DNA from: a virus
Reading direction: 5' to 3' (one strand)
DNA: 20,258 nt
IMG/VR virus record: IMGVR_UViG_3300027801_000211
Location: 1 to 20,258 of that record
Positions 1 to 8,516 of this stretch are shown here, piece after piece. The first letter of the stretch is position 1, and each line of letters begins with the position of its first letter. The translations under genes and the position numbers were made by a program. The notes under the pieces were generated by a model that worked only from the letters and a program-made list of their open reading frames with translations, searched no databases and had not been told where the DNA came from.

Positions 1-114
1 GTGCATACAGGTTCTGGTGAAGTTGATATTATACAAACAGGAACAAATGACAATATTATTGATGCTATTATTACAAGTACTGGTGCAGATGTGGACATTA
101 CTCAAACGGACTAG
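1..114 (+). CDS. Curlin-repeat protein, C-terminal fragment (partial)
   Basis: The first 37 codons read in frame 1 to a TAG stop at 112-114; the gene starts upstream of the window. The visible sequence contains the curlin-like unit V-D-I-I-Q-T-G-T-N-D-N, which matches the CsgA/CsgB pattern of an alternating hydrophobic strand followed by Q-x-G-x-x-N. The protein ends in a second strand, V-D-I-T-Q-T-D. The complete curlin-like protein two genes downstream ends in the same way (L-S-V-T-Q-N), so the two are probably paralogues. Curlin repeats form stacked beta-strand amyloid fibres outside cells. That this protein does so is inference from the repeat pattern. The next gene starts inside this one (26-base overlap), which suggests translational coupling. 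Too little is visible to tell a major from a minor subunit. Confidence 0.7.
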   Translation: MHTGSGEVDIIQTGTNDNIIDAIITSTGADVDITQTD

Positions 115-1118
115 TCTATTATTATTCTTAGCTACACAGGTACAAGCAAATATTGGTTCGGTAACCGATTTTACAGGTTCCGCTGCTATAGAAAGAGATG
201 AAGGCTTTGAGGTATATGATGTAGAGAAAGACCTAGGTGTGGAGATGATGGATGTTGTCGCTACAGCAATGGGTAAAGTAAGGATAGAGTTTTTAGATGA
301 GACTCTAGTAGATGTAACCGAACATAGCAGATTGATCATAGATGATTTCGTTTATGATCCTGCTTCGGGTGAGGGATCATTAGGTTTAAAGGCGAGTCTT
401 GGTACGATAAGATACGCTTCGGGTAAGATCGCTAAGAACAGCAGACAGAACGTTGTGATTACGACACCGAGTGCAGTGATTGGTGTGAACGGTACAGATT
501 TTGCCATGATTGTAAATGAGATTGGTGGATCCATGATTACACTGTTGCCATCATGTGACAGCAGTGGTTTATGTGTTGTAGGTGAGATATCAGTTACTAC
601 AGATATGGGTTATGTTATAATGACCCAGGCATTTGAAACAACATATGCCGATAGTGCAGGGGTGAGACCTAGTAAGCCAGTTATATTAGATTTAGATGAG
701 GAGATGATGACGAATCTTCTGATCATAAGGGAAGTAAAGGAAGTAGATCCAGATGGAGCATTAGCTGCTGAGGAAGCTAAGAAGAAATTAAGTGATATAC
801 TTGGTGTAGATTTCTTAAGTACAGATGCTTTGTTAGCAGATGTTTTAGATGAAGACAAAGAAGAAAGATGGAGAACAGCGTTAGATGATAACAGATTCTT
901 CTTTGGTGATTTACTTGGAGATATATTAGAACAATTAAATTTAGCTTTGGCAAAACAGTTACAAGCTGATTTTGATAAAAGCAGAAGAGCATCGCAACAG
1001 GGAGAGGGATACGATGAAATTACAGGTACACGACTTAGTATTGAAGACGGTAAGTGGACATTGTCAAGAAGAGACATGGAAACAGATCAGTACTGGAGCT
1101 TGGAGTTAGATCAGAATA

Positions 1119-2224
<1,106 letters not shown>

Positions 2225-2246
2225 ATCTATTTTTAAGGAGTTCATT

Positions 2247-2417
2247 ATGGATGAGGGACCAAGTAAGACTTACCCTGCGCCAGATTTAGAGAACATGAAA
2301 GACGTTTTAAAGAAAGATAAGTTTATGAAGAATGTATATGAAAGAGAGTTAGGCCCTGATTTTGAATCATTTAGCAACGGTGTATGCACCGGTAATACAG
2401 GAGAAGAAGATGTTTGA
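2247..2417 (+). CDS. Small hypothetical protein (56 aa)
   Basis: A short gene starts at ATG 2247, preceded by a good ribosome-binding site (AAGGAG at 2235-2240, six bases before the start), and ends in TGA at 2415-2417. The product is hydrophilic and charged, with Pro-rich residues 5-12 and a Lys/Asp-rich helix-like middle (about 16-36). No signal peptide, membrane segment or family motif is recognised. It overlaps the next gene by eight bases, in keeping with the tight packing around it. The strong Shine-Dalgarno sequence and position make it likely to be a real gene, but no function can be suggested. Confidence 0.7.
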   Translation: MDEGPSKTYPAPDLENMKDVLKKDKFMKNVYERELGPDFESFSNGVCTGNTGEEDV

Positions 2418-2682
2418 AGATACACTATGGATATACACGAGTATTGCTGGAGCTATATTAGGTGCAGCTTTCTTAATGTATATAAAAGACACACGCATTG
2501 GTTTATGGGGTTATGATAAACTTGATGATACAGTAGATTATTTTAGAGACAAGTATGGATGGACATGGTTGAATCAAGATCCAGATGCTTGGAAGCAGGT
2601 ACATCCAAAAATAGCTGCTAACATGGATATGTTAGAGCAAAGAATTGAAGACTTAGAAACTGAGATAAGCGAAAAGCTATAA
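2410..2682 (+). CDS. Small single-pass membrane protein with C-terminal coiled coil
   Basis: The ATG at 2410 is preferred over an upstream TTG at 2362 because it follows a purine-rich AGGAGAAG site and removes a poorly conserved-looking extension. The 90-residue protein has a hydrophobic segment at residues 6-25, rich in Ala/Gly, that should span the inner membrane. A middle part with many aromatics follows (G-L-W-G-Y-D, Y-G-W-T-W-L), and then a charged heptad-like helix at about 70-90. The architecture fits a small membrane-anchored phage protein, but no family is recognised. It lies four bases upstream of the oxygenase-like gene. It could belong with other small membrane proteins nearby (3281 and 4220) in a lysis or envelope-associated group, but that is only a contextual guess. 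Confidence 0.75.
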   Translation: MFEDTLWIYTSIAGAILGAAFLMYIKDTRIGLWGYDKLDDTVDYFRDKYGWTWLNQDPDAWKQVHPKIAANMDMLEQRIEDLETEISEKL

Positions 2683-2686
2683 AGTT

Positions 2687-3268
2687 ATGAGAGATTATTG
2701 TATTGAGATACCTGCATTGGCCGGTATTATTACAAAAGAAAGAGAGAAAGAGCTGATTGCAGCAAGGAAGGATCCAAGACCATGGGTTGATGGTATTGAA
2801 TGTTATGGATGGCAAGAAGATTTTGCTGGTTTAAATGCAGATTTGTTTGAGAGTGGTGATGTAGATCTTCCATATGATGGACTGATCTCTAATGATGATT
2901 TTCAAAAAGGATCTGTTCGTGCATGCTTATGTAAGAAAGAACCAGGGTATGATTTTGTACCACATACAGATACGGGATATGTTTTAATATTTCCGTTTAA
3001 TGTACTTGATGATCCGGATGATTACAAGTTGCAGTATATAGATCCTAATGGATATACGTGGGAAGATCAGTTACAATATGAACACAAGTATCGTGTGAAT
3101 GAAGATGGTTATGTTATACCTATTCTTCATAATGGACCGGGGTGGTTACATACGGTTGTTTATAATAGTCCGGAACCTAAATGGTGGATGCAAATAATAT
3201 TGAATCCGAAAGAAGGTGGATGGAATGAATTATTGGAGAACGTAGAAAACGGTAATATTTTTAATTAG
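2687..3268 (+). CDS. Putative 2-oxoglutarate/Fe(II) oxygenase-like (cupin-fold) protein
   Basis: This 193-residue protein has a distant resemblance to the double-stranded beta-helix oxygenases common in marine phages. His93-Thr-Asp95 (in P-H-T-D-T-G) could be the H-x-D iron ligands, followed by strand V-L-I-F-P-F-N. His155 (in G-W-L-H-T-V-V-Y-N) could be the distal histidine. The expected C-terminal Arg that binds 2-oxoglutarate is not clear: the matching strand reads P-K-W-W-M-Q-I-I-L, with Lys165 the only basic candidate. It may therefore use a different co-substrate or be a non-enzymatic cupin-like protein. The N-terminal 80 residues carry no recognised motif. The gene sits between two membrane-protein genes and is followed by the AGGAGAATA leader of the next gene. 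The fold assignment is by motif and spacing only. Confidence 0.45.
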   Translation: MRDYCIEIPALAGIITKEREKELIAARKDPRPWVDGIECYGWQEDFAGLNADLFESGDVDLPYDGLISNDDFQKGSVRACLCKKEPGYDFVPHTDTGYVLIFPFNVLDDPDDYKLQYIDPNGYTWEDQLQYEHKYRVNEDGYVIPILHNGPGWLHTVVYNSPEPKWWMQIILNPKEGGWNELLENVENGNIFN

Positions 3269-3277
3269 AGGAGAATA
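3269..3277 (+). promoter_or_regulatory. Strong ribosome-binding leader AGGAGAATA
   Basis: The nine-base element AGGAGAATA lies just before the ATG at 3281. The identical element precedes the nuclease gene (10233) and the major capsid gene (18795), so it looks like a favoured translation-initiation leader of this phage. Confidence 0.7.
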
Positions 3278-3280
3278 CTA

Positions 3281-3412
3281 ATGGGAAGTAATTTAGGTTT
3301 AGTAGTAATGGGATTAGTTGCAATATTTGCAACATCAATGATTAAAATTGTGGCTATCGCTGCAATAGCTTGGGGTGGATACAAAGCTTATAAAGATTGG
3401 GGAGCGCAGTAA
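3281..3412 (+). CDS. 43-residue single-pass membrane peptide (holin-like size)
   Basis: A short gene with a strong AGGAGAATA leader starts at ATG 3281 and ends in TAA at 3410-3412. The product is almost entirely one hydrophobic helix (residues 5-31, with Gly/Ala/Ile/Val and a lone Lys22 in the middle), followed by a short aromatic and basic tail (Y-K-A-Y-K-D-W). Its stop codon overlaps the ATG of the lipase gene (TAATG), so the two are likely made in a coupled way. The small size, the amphipathic flaw in the helix and the link to a lipase are compatible with a holin-like or membrane-targeting helper. No homologue is recognised, so this remains a hypothesis. Confidence 0.75.
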   Translation: MGSNLGLVVMGLVAIFATSMIKIVAIAAIAWGGYKAYKDWGAQ

Positions 3413-4182
3413 TGAGTATTTGGCATATGGATATAAAACAAAGGAGTGTATTATTTGCACACCTCGCAGCTGATGCGTATGGCGTTGAGAAGGCCGTTAA
3501 GAAAATAGCAAAGACACATGGCTTCACTAAATGTAAATTCTATGACAACGGTGGAGCTCAAGCATATAGATTTGAATCACCTACAGATGTTGTTATAGCT
3601 TGTCGTGGTACAGAACCTTCTGAATTTAATGATCTCAAGGCAGATCTTAAAGCATTTCCTGTACCAGCAGAAACAATATCAAGAGTTCATAGAGGCTTTA
3701 AGAATGAAGTTGATGAACTATGGCCGATGGTTAGACCTGATGTAGAGAAGGTTACAAAGAACTTATGGTTCTGTGGTCATTCATTAGGTGCAGCAATGGC
3801 AACTATTATGGCAGCAAGATGTTCATATAGTTATGACATGCCTGATCCAGTACAGTTATATACATTTGGTTCACCAAGAGTTGGTTGGCATGCTTATGTT
3901 AAAGGTATGAAAGTAGACCATATAAGATGGCAGAATAACAATGATATAGTCACAAGAGTACCATTGATGATCATGGGATACAAACATCATGGTCATTTAA
4001 TGTATATAAGACATGATGGTTCTGTTGATGATGATGGTAAATGGTCACCGATTGGTAGATTTATTGATCGTATGAAAGGAATGTTAGGTGGTTTGGTACA
4101 ACTTAAGGTCGATAATTTCTCTGATCATGCCATGGCAGAGTATATTCCACATCTTGAAAGGTGGAAAGAAAAGGATGTATAA
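3412..4182 (+). CDS. Class 3 lipase family protein
   Basis: This 256-residue alpha/beta hydrolase of the fungal lipase-like class 3 family probably hydrolyses acyl ester bonds in glycerolipids or phospholipids. The nucleophile elbow G-H-S-L-G-A-A places Ser124 as the nucleophile. The strand V-V-I-A-C-R-G-T-E at 60-68 is the usual oxyanion-region motif, and V-H-R-G-F at 92-96 is also typical. Asp178 (N-N-D-I-V-T-R-V-P) and His192 (Y-K-H-H-G) complete a plausible triad in the right order, so the enzyme looks intact. No signal peptide is visible. ATG 3412 overlaps the stop of the 43-residue membrane peptide; a TTG at 3397 would add five residues and is less likely. The stop codon lies within the late promoter at 4178. 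Roles in membrane damage at lysis, membrane remodelling or lipid metabolism are all possible. Confidence 0.92.
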   Translation: MSIWHMDIKQRSVLFAHLAADAYGVEKAVKKIAKTHGFTKCKFYDNGGAQAYRFESPTDVVIACRGTEPSEFNDLKADLKAFPVPAETISRVHRGFKNEVDELWPMVRPDVEKVTKNLWFCGHSLGAAMATIMAARCSYSYDMPDPVQLYTFGSPRVGWHAYVKGMKVDHIRWQNNNDIVTRVPLMIMGYKHHGHLMYIRHDGSVDDDGKWSPIGRFIDRMKGMLGGLVQLKVDNFSDHAMAEYIPHLERWKEKDV

Positions 4183-4185
4183 ATA
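4178..4185 (+). promoter_or_regulatory. T4-type late promoter TATAAATA
   Basis: An exact match to the T4 late-promoter octamer (recognised in T4 by gp55 with gp33 and the gp45 clamp) overlaps the lipase stop codon, 35 bases before the ATG at 4220. It would start a unit reading through 4220-7734. Confidence 0.75.
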
Positions 4186-4219
4186 TATTAAAGTAATAAC
4201 GTATATCGCGGAGATATAA

Positions 4220-4582
4220 ATGGCAGACACAGAATTACGCGATATAGAGTTGCGTTTAGAACGAATGCATAATGCATTGGCAAGACAGGAAGAAGAGTTA
4301 TCATCTTGGAGAGAAAGATCTGCAAGGTTACCAAACTGGATAAGGAATGGTGGGCTAGCCCTCTTCTTTGCTTTATTTGCACAGTCGATGACTGCAGTAT
4401 GGTGGGCATCTGAGATAACTAATACCCAACAAAATATGTTGGCTGATGTCAAAGTAAATACAGAATTTAGGATAGCATCTACCGAACGGTATAATGATAT
4501 CATGATAGAAATAGTCAAGATCCAAGTAATGATGGATAACCATTTTAACAAAGATAATCGTGAAAGATATAACGATCAATAA
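4220..4582 (+). CDS. Membrane protein with flanking coiled coils
   Basis: This 120-residue protein has a charged N-terminal helix with heptad-like spacing (about 5-35), a hydrophobic segment at 43-66 (G-G-L-A-L-F-F-A-L-F then T-A-V-W-W) and a second amphipathic helix (about 72-110). This looks like a single-pass inner-membrane protein with helices on both faces. It could be a holin-like, spanin-like or other envelope protein; no family motif decides this. A GGAG sequence lies just upstream of ATG 4220. It is the first gene after the late promoter at 4178 and directly follows the lipase, so it may share a role with it, although it is in a different predicted transcription unit. Confidence 0.75.
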   Translation: MADTELRDIELRLERMHNALARQEEELSSWRERSARLPNWIRNGGLALFFALFAQSMTAVWWASEITNTQQNMLADVKVNTEFRIASTERYNDIMIEIVKIQVMMDNHFNKDNRERYNDQ

Positions 4583-4593
4583 AAAGGAATAAC

Positions 4594-5880
4594 ATGAAAT
4601 CAATCAAACAAATCAGAGAAGCATCAGGCGGTAAGGAAGCTTACCAAAAATTCTTCAATTCAATACTTAAAAGATTCGGCGTAGGTTCACCAGCTGAATT
4701 AGAAGGAGATGCAAAGAAGAAATTCTATGATGCAATCGATGCTGGTTGGGATGGTGATAATGAAAAGCCTGAGCCTGGAGATAAAAAGAATGAGAACACT
4801 GATGACTTTAAGTCTGATGAAGATGTTCCAGATGATAAAGGCAACTACACCATGGGTGACATGGCTGAATCACCGGCTATAGCAGTAAAAGTTGCTGCAG
4901 CCATTGACAAAAAGAATGAAAAGAAGAAATCAGTTAAAGAAATTAGAGTAAAGCCTGTTGATGAGAAGATGGGAATGTGTGAGCAGTGTGGTACAATGCA
5001 TGAAGAAGGTGACTGTCCTCAATCTGATATGGATATGAGTGATCTAGATCCTGATACTAAAGGTATGGCTGAAGCAGAAATTAAAGAAAAATCTAAGCTA
5101 AAGGCTGGTAAAGGTAAAATCACTGTTGATCTTAATTGGGATGGTACTGCTAGAGATAAAAAATTTGCAGAAACTAAATACGGTATTAAGCTTAAGATAA
5201 CAAGAACTGGTGCATTAGCTACAGGTGAAAAGGCAAGAGTCTTAGCATATGTATCTGGTCAAGATTATGCAATGGATGATGCAGACATTGAAGATTTAAT
5301 GCCAGAAATACTAGAGGCTAGAGGATCTGACCTATCATCTGCTGAACTTAAAAAAGCTGAGAAGATTGCTAAGAAACATTCTGGTGATATGAAAAAAGCT
5401 ATGGCAGAAATCGAGAAGATTAAAAAAGGTTCATCTGAATCTGATGCTGTAATGACTATGCTTAAGAAACATAATGAAGACACTACTGAAGATATGTACA
5501 TGCATACTTCTAAGAAGAAAAGAAAATTAAAAGCACATAAGGGCGATCATATGGATGAAGCTGTTAGTGTTGATCGTAGAACAATGGGTTTTAAAGAAGC
5601 TATGAAGAGACGTGCTGAAGCAAAAGCTAAGCGTGAAGCTAAGAAGATTAAAGATGCTAAGTCACAAGCTAAGTCAGACATGGCTAGTATCGATGCTAAC
5701 TATGCATATGATGGTGATGTAGCAGAGATTCTTGCAAGTGCTAATAAAAGTATTATGGGACAACATGAAGATGCTGCAGCAAATGCATCAAGTTCAGGTG
5801 CTGTTGATATGAATACTAATGGCAAGAGTGTCAAGAAAAAGAAAGATAAAGAAAACCTTATGGCAAAATACGGGTACTAA
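4594..5880 (+). CDS. Charged structural-type protein with a Cys/His cluster
   Basis: The 428-residue protein is very rich in Lys, Asp, Glu and Ala. Residues 16-58 contain F-F-N-S-I-L-K-R-F-G-V-G-S-P-A-E-L and a K-K-F-Y-D-A-I-D-x-G-W stretch, a small helical motif seen in many proteins of marine T4-like phages. A possible metal site, Cys129-x2-Cys132-x3-His136-x4-Cys141, follows an acidic linker. A more ordered part at about 170-240 contains I-T-V-D-L-N-W-D-G-T and looks beta-rich. The C-terminal third is basic and helical, with Ala/Lys-rich repeats, and ends K-Y-G-Y. The composition suits a head-internal, core or DNA-associated virion protein, and the position just upstream of the neck genes agrees, but there is no direct proof. 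AAGGAATAAC before ATG 4594 provides a usable ribosome-binding site. Confidence 0.8.
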   Translation: MKSIKQIREASGGKEAYQKFFNSILKRFGVGSPAELEGDAKKKFYDAIDAGWDGDNEKPEPGDKKNENTDDFKSDEDVPDDKGNYTMGDMAESPAIAVKVAAAIDKKNEKKKSVKEIRVKPVDEKMGMCEQCGTMHEEGDCPQSDMDMSDLDPDTKGMAEAEIKEKSKLKAGKGKITVDLNWDGTARDKKFAETKYGIKLKITRTGALATGEKARVLAYVSGQDYAMDDADIEDLMPEILEARGSDLSSAELKKAEKIAKKHSGDMKKAMAEIEKIKKGSSESDAVMTMLKKHNEDTTEDMYMHTSKKKRKLKAHKGDHMDEAVSVDRRTMGFKEAMKRRAEAKAKREAKKIKDAKSQAKSDMASIDANYAYDGDVAEILASANKSIMGQHEDAAANASSSGAVDMNTNGKSVKKKKDKENLMAKYGY

Positions 5881-5881
5881 T

Positions 5882-6223
5882 ATGCAAACATTTAAGTTGT
5901 GGGAAATAGATTGCTGGGATGGATTTAAAAAAGCCGGCATGAAGAAAGGTAAAGGCGGTAAGATGGTTAATAACTGTGTACCTGAAGAAGACACTAACGA
6001 AGTGAATGGTGCAACCCCAGATGAGATAGATCAGAAGCGTAGGAAGAAACGTTATAGAGATGAGGACATAGATGAAATGGGTCCTGCTGCAATGAAACGT
6101 GCTAAGCGCAGGAAAGCATCTCTAGATAAAACAATGAAGAAATATGGTGATGCTACTAAAATGGGTATGAATCCAGCTGATGTTAATCAAAGAAGAAGCA
6201 AGCCTACATTAAAGAAAAGATAA
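5882..6223 (+). CDS. Small basic phage protein with W-D-G-F-K-K-x-G motif
   Basis: ATG 5882, one base after the previous stop codon, is preferred because the conserved-looking N-terminus begins there; the upstream ATG at 5819 lies inside the preceding gene. The 113-residue product has W-D-G-F-K-K-A-G-M-K near residues 12-21 and N-N-C-V-P-E at about 30-35, a short motif found in many phage structural-region proteins, followed by a highly basic, probably disordered tail (K-R-R-K-K-R, K-R-A-K-R-R-K). No Shine-Dalgarno sequence is seen, so translation probably relies on coupling to the gene before it. The strong positive charge suggests nucleic-acid binding or packing inside the head. The function is not established. 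Confidence 0.75.
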   Translation: MQTFKLWEIDCWDGFKKAGMKKGKGGKMVNNCVPEEDTNEVNGATPDEIDQKRRKKRYRDEDIDEMGPAAMKRAKRRKASLDKTMKKYGDATKMGMNPADVNQRRSKPTLKKR

Positions 6224-6240
6224 TACTAGGCCGTTAAATT

Positions 6241-7734
6241 ATGGCATTACCGACTCCAATACACGCAGTATCTAGACACGTAGCAACAGCACGTGACTAC
6301 GCACAAAAGCAACCATTCGAACTTAAAAGAACAGCTACAGGATCGTTTTACACTGAAGCTTGTTACCTTGTATTCGATGATATAATGAGAGCTCAAAATT
6401 CAAAACCTAAAATCGATGTAGCAGATCAGCTAACCGCAAGACAAAAGAAGGCAGTATATGCCGGTATAAAAACAATATATGAACCAATGTATGGAAAGGG
6501 TAGCAATTCAACTGCAAAAGATGATGAAAAATATTTTAATCTTTTAAAGGGATATGTTGGTTCATACTTCTATAAGCAATATGATTGGTTTAATACAGAT
6601 CAAGATTTAAACATTCTAGAATTTGCTGCATTGAATATTGGTAATTCATTGTATCAGTTTATAGATTTTGTAGTTGAACCTGAAACAATAGATGAAGCAT
6701 ATACTGACTATGCTGAACAAGGTATGGGTACATATAAAGCTTACCAACTGGATGCAAACAATGAATCTTTTAAAGTTAGAGTTGAATTAAGAGATAAGAG
6801 ACTTAGAATTCAATTGTATACTGATCCAGATGCAAGTGGAAATACTACTCCAGACCGAGTAGTCTTTGCTGGGTTTGATCAGTTTGGAAATTTAGTTGTT
6901 TGGGATCAAGCATCTTATCTTTCACTTAACGATGTTGATATCACTAGATTTAATTTTGATCAGTTTAAAGGTAATGCAATGTGGTGGATAGATGAGTTAA
7001 CTGGATGTGAAGCAGATTGGAAACCTAAAGAAAAGCCTGCACCTACTCCTGAGAATCCATTCCCAACAGCTTATGGCTATGTACAATTCACACACAATTC
7101 TATAGCGACTGCAGCACAAATGTATCTAACTCTGATAGACAATTTTAATTCAAGAAGAAATACAAGAGATTGGAAACCATGGGGATATCCTGGAACTAGA
7201 AAAATGAATAGGCCAATGTGGCTTGATCGGTTATGGCAAGCCATTGATAGACAACCTAACGGTAAGCCTGGACCAAACTATAAGCATGAATTTGAAATAG
7301 ATAGATTATCATATGATCAAGTAGCTGCTTTAGCACTTGTTCATGCTAAAAGAGAACCTGTAAAAGATTCTGACTTTATATTATTAGGTATGGGAAATAT
7401 TGAAGCGGCAAAGTTTCTATACACACAGAAACATCATACAAATGCTGATGCAGCAACGCTACTTAGATTGAATGTCACTAAGCAACCGGGTCGTGATGTG
7501 AACGGTATTCAGATACTAGGAACTGATCCAGGATTTTTTAGAATACATTATGATAGATCACCAAAAATAGCAGACACGCTATGGCTTGGTATAACAAATA
7601 CACCTATTCAATTCGGAATTGAAATTATATCAGCTCCTGTAAATTTTTTAAAGGAGAAACTATACGGTGCAATATTTTCTGACGAGTATAAAGCTAAGAG
7701 AGCAGCGATCAAAGCGGCAAACGGAGTGCCGTAA
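6241..7734 (+). CDS. Uncharacterised 497-residue protein, probably virion-associated
   Basis: No known family is recognised. The protein is soluble-looking, rich in aromatic residues (many Tyr, Phe and Trp) and has no signal peptide or clear membrane segment. Helical stretches appear in the N-terminal third (about 1-160). A beta-rich middle (about 165-245: V-R-V-E-L-R-D-K-R-L-R-I-Q-L) follows, and then a Pro/Trp-rich linker near 258-275. The C-terminal half includes W-K-P-W-G-Y-P-G-T, and the last 30 residues form a basic helix. It is the last gene before the gp13 late promoter and is likely transcribed from the promoter at 4178. Size, composition and position next to neck genes suggest a head, neck or tail-associated component, but T4 has no obvious counterpart here. 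No good Shine-Dalgarno sequence precedes ATG 6241. Confidence 0.8.
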   Translation: MALPTPIHAVSRHVATARDYAQKQPFELKRTATGSFYTEACYLVFDDIMRAQNSKPKIDVADQLTARQKKAVYAGIKTIYEPMYGKGSNSTAKDDEKYFNLLKGYVGSYFYKQYDWFNTDQDLNILEFAALNIGNSLYQFIDFVVEPETIDEAYTDYAEQGMGTYKAYQLDANNESFKVRVELRDKRLRIQLYTDPDASGNTTPDRVVFAGFDQFGNLVVWDQASYLSLNDVDITRFNFDQFKGNAMWWIDELTGCEADWKPKEKPAPTPENPFPTAYGYVQFTHNSIATAAQMYLTLIDNFNSRRNTRDWKPWGYPGTRKMNRPMWLDRLWQAIDRQPNGKPGPNYKHEFEIDRLSYDQVAALALVHAKREPVKDSDFILLGMGNIEAAKFLYTQKHHTNADAATLLRLNVTKQPGRDVNGIQILGTDPGFFRIHYDRSPKIADTLWLGITNTPIQFGIEIISAPVNFLKEKLYGAIFSDEYKAKRAAIKAANGVP

Positions 7735-7737
7735 TTA

Positions 7738-7745
7738 TATAAATA
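7738..7745 (+). promoter_or_regulatory. T4-type late promoter TATAAATA
   Basis: An exact TATAAATA lies in the short gap between the 497-residue gene and gp13, 25 bases before ATG 7770. It should drive the neck, stabiliser, nuclease and terminase genes (7770-12619). Confidence 0.85.
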
Positions 7746-7769
7746 ACTGTATATAGATAAGGAAAGATT

Positions 7770-8513
7770 ATGGCGGCACCAACAACTAGAGCTACATTAC
7801 AAGAATATTGCTTAAGATCATTAGGATCTCCAGTAATAGAGATCAATGTGGACGACGACCAGATAGAAGATCGCACAGATGACGCGATACAGTTCTACCA
7901 GACATGGCATGATGATGCTATACTACGTACATATTTAAAACATGAGCTTACTGCAACTGATATAACTAATAATTATATTACAGTAAGTGATCATATAACA
8001 TCCGTAGTAAGAATGTTAAAGATTAATTCTACTGCTGGTAATGCTTTGTTCGATGTAGGTTATCACATGCGTTTGAATGATGTGTTTATGGTTGGTGGAA
8101 TGACAAGTCAAATTCAAAACTATGAACAGAAGCTACAACATCTATCCTTAATAGAAAGTCAATTAAATACAGAAGAACATATAAGATATAGTAGACATAT
8201 GGATAGACTTCATATGGACGAAGGATTTGGTGATCTTAAAGCTGGTTCATTTATTGTTATCGAGTGTTATCAGATTGTAGATCCATCTGCTTATGCTCAA
8301 ATATATAATGATTTATTTTTAAAGAAGTATCTTACTGCATTAATTAAACGTCAATGGGGAGCGAACATGATGAAGTTCGAAGGCTTCCAATTGCCAGGTG
8401 GTATAACAATGAATGGTCGTCAAATGTTTGATGATGCCATTGAGGAATTACAACGATTAGAAGAAGAAGTTGCGCTGACATGGATGACTCCAGACAACTT
8501 TATAATGGGATAA
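7770..8513 (+). CDS. gp13: Neck protein gp13 (T4-like)
   Basis: This is the head-completion/neck protein that, with gp14, closes the portal after DNA packaging and prepares the head for tail attachment. The 247-residue protein is shorter than T4 gp13 (309). The family signature is clear at the N-terminus: Y-C-L-R-S-L-G-S-P-V-I-E-I-N-V-D-D-D-Q at 13-31, followed by an acidic helix with F-Y-Q. It is also clear near 195-216, with Q-W-G-A-N-M-M-K-F-E-G and L-P-G-G-I-T. It is followed by gp14, gp15, gp16 and gp17 in T4 order. A weak AAGGAAAG site precedes ATG 7770, with a late promoter 25 bases upstream. The call rests on both sequence pattern and gene order. Confidence 0.95.
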   Translation: MAAPTTRATLQEYCLRSLGSPVIEINVDDDQIEDRTDDAIQFYQTWHDDAILRTYLKHELTATDITNNYITVSDHITSVVRMLKINSTAGNALFDVGYHMRLNDVFMVGGMTSQIQNYEQKLQHLSLIESQLNTEEHIRYSRHMDRLHMDEGFGDLKAGSFIVIECYQIVDPSAYAQIYNDLFLKKYLTALIKRQWGANMMKFEGFQLPGGITMNGRQMFDDAIEELQRLEEEVALTWMTPDNFIMG

Positions 8514-8516
8514 TAA

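Noticed and set aside
17-88. Upstream extension of the FecR gene from ATG 17
   Set aside because: It reads the preceding curlin gene out of frame and would place 24 residues before a proper signal peptide.
610-1077. Minus-strand open frame of 155 codons opposite the FecR gene
   Set aside because: It is antisense to a well-supported gene, Ser/Leu-rich low-complexity in composition, and has no ribosome-binding site. The same holds for the other minus-strand frames in the window.
2678-2685. TATAAAGT before the 2687 gene (and TATAAAGA at 3389)
   Set aside because: Only the first six or so bases match. The first overlaps a stop codon and the second is inside the 43-residue gene, so they are not distinguishable from AT-rich background.
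4215-4222. TATAAATG near the start of the 4220 gene
   Set aside because: It is one base off the octamer and overlaps the start codon; the exact copy at 4178 is better placed.
5819-5881. Upstream start for the 113-residue basic protein
   Set aside because: The extension lies within the 3' end of the preceding gene in another frame, and the conserved-looking part begins at ATG 5882.
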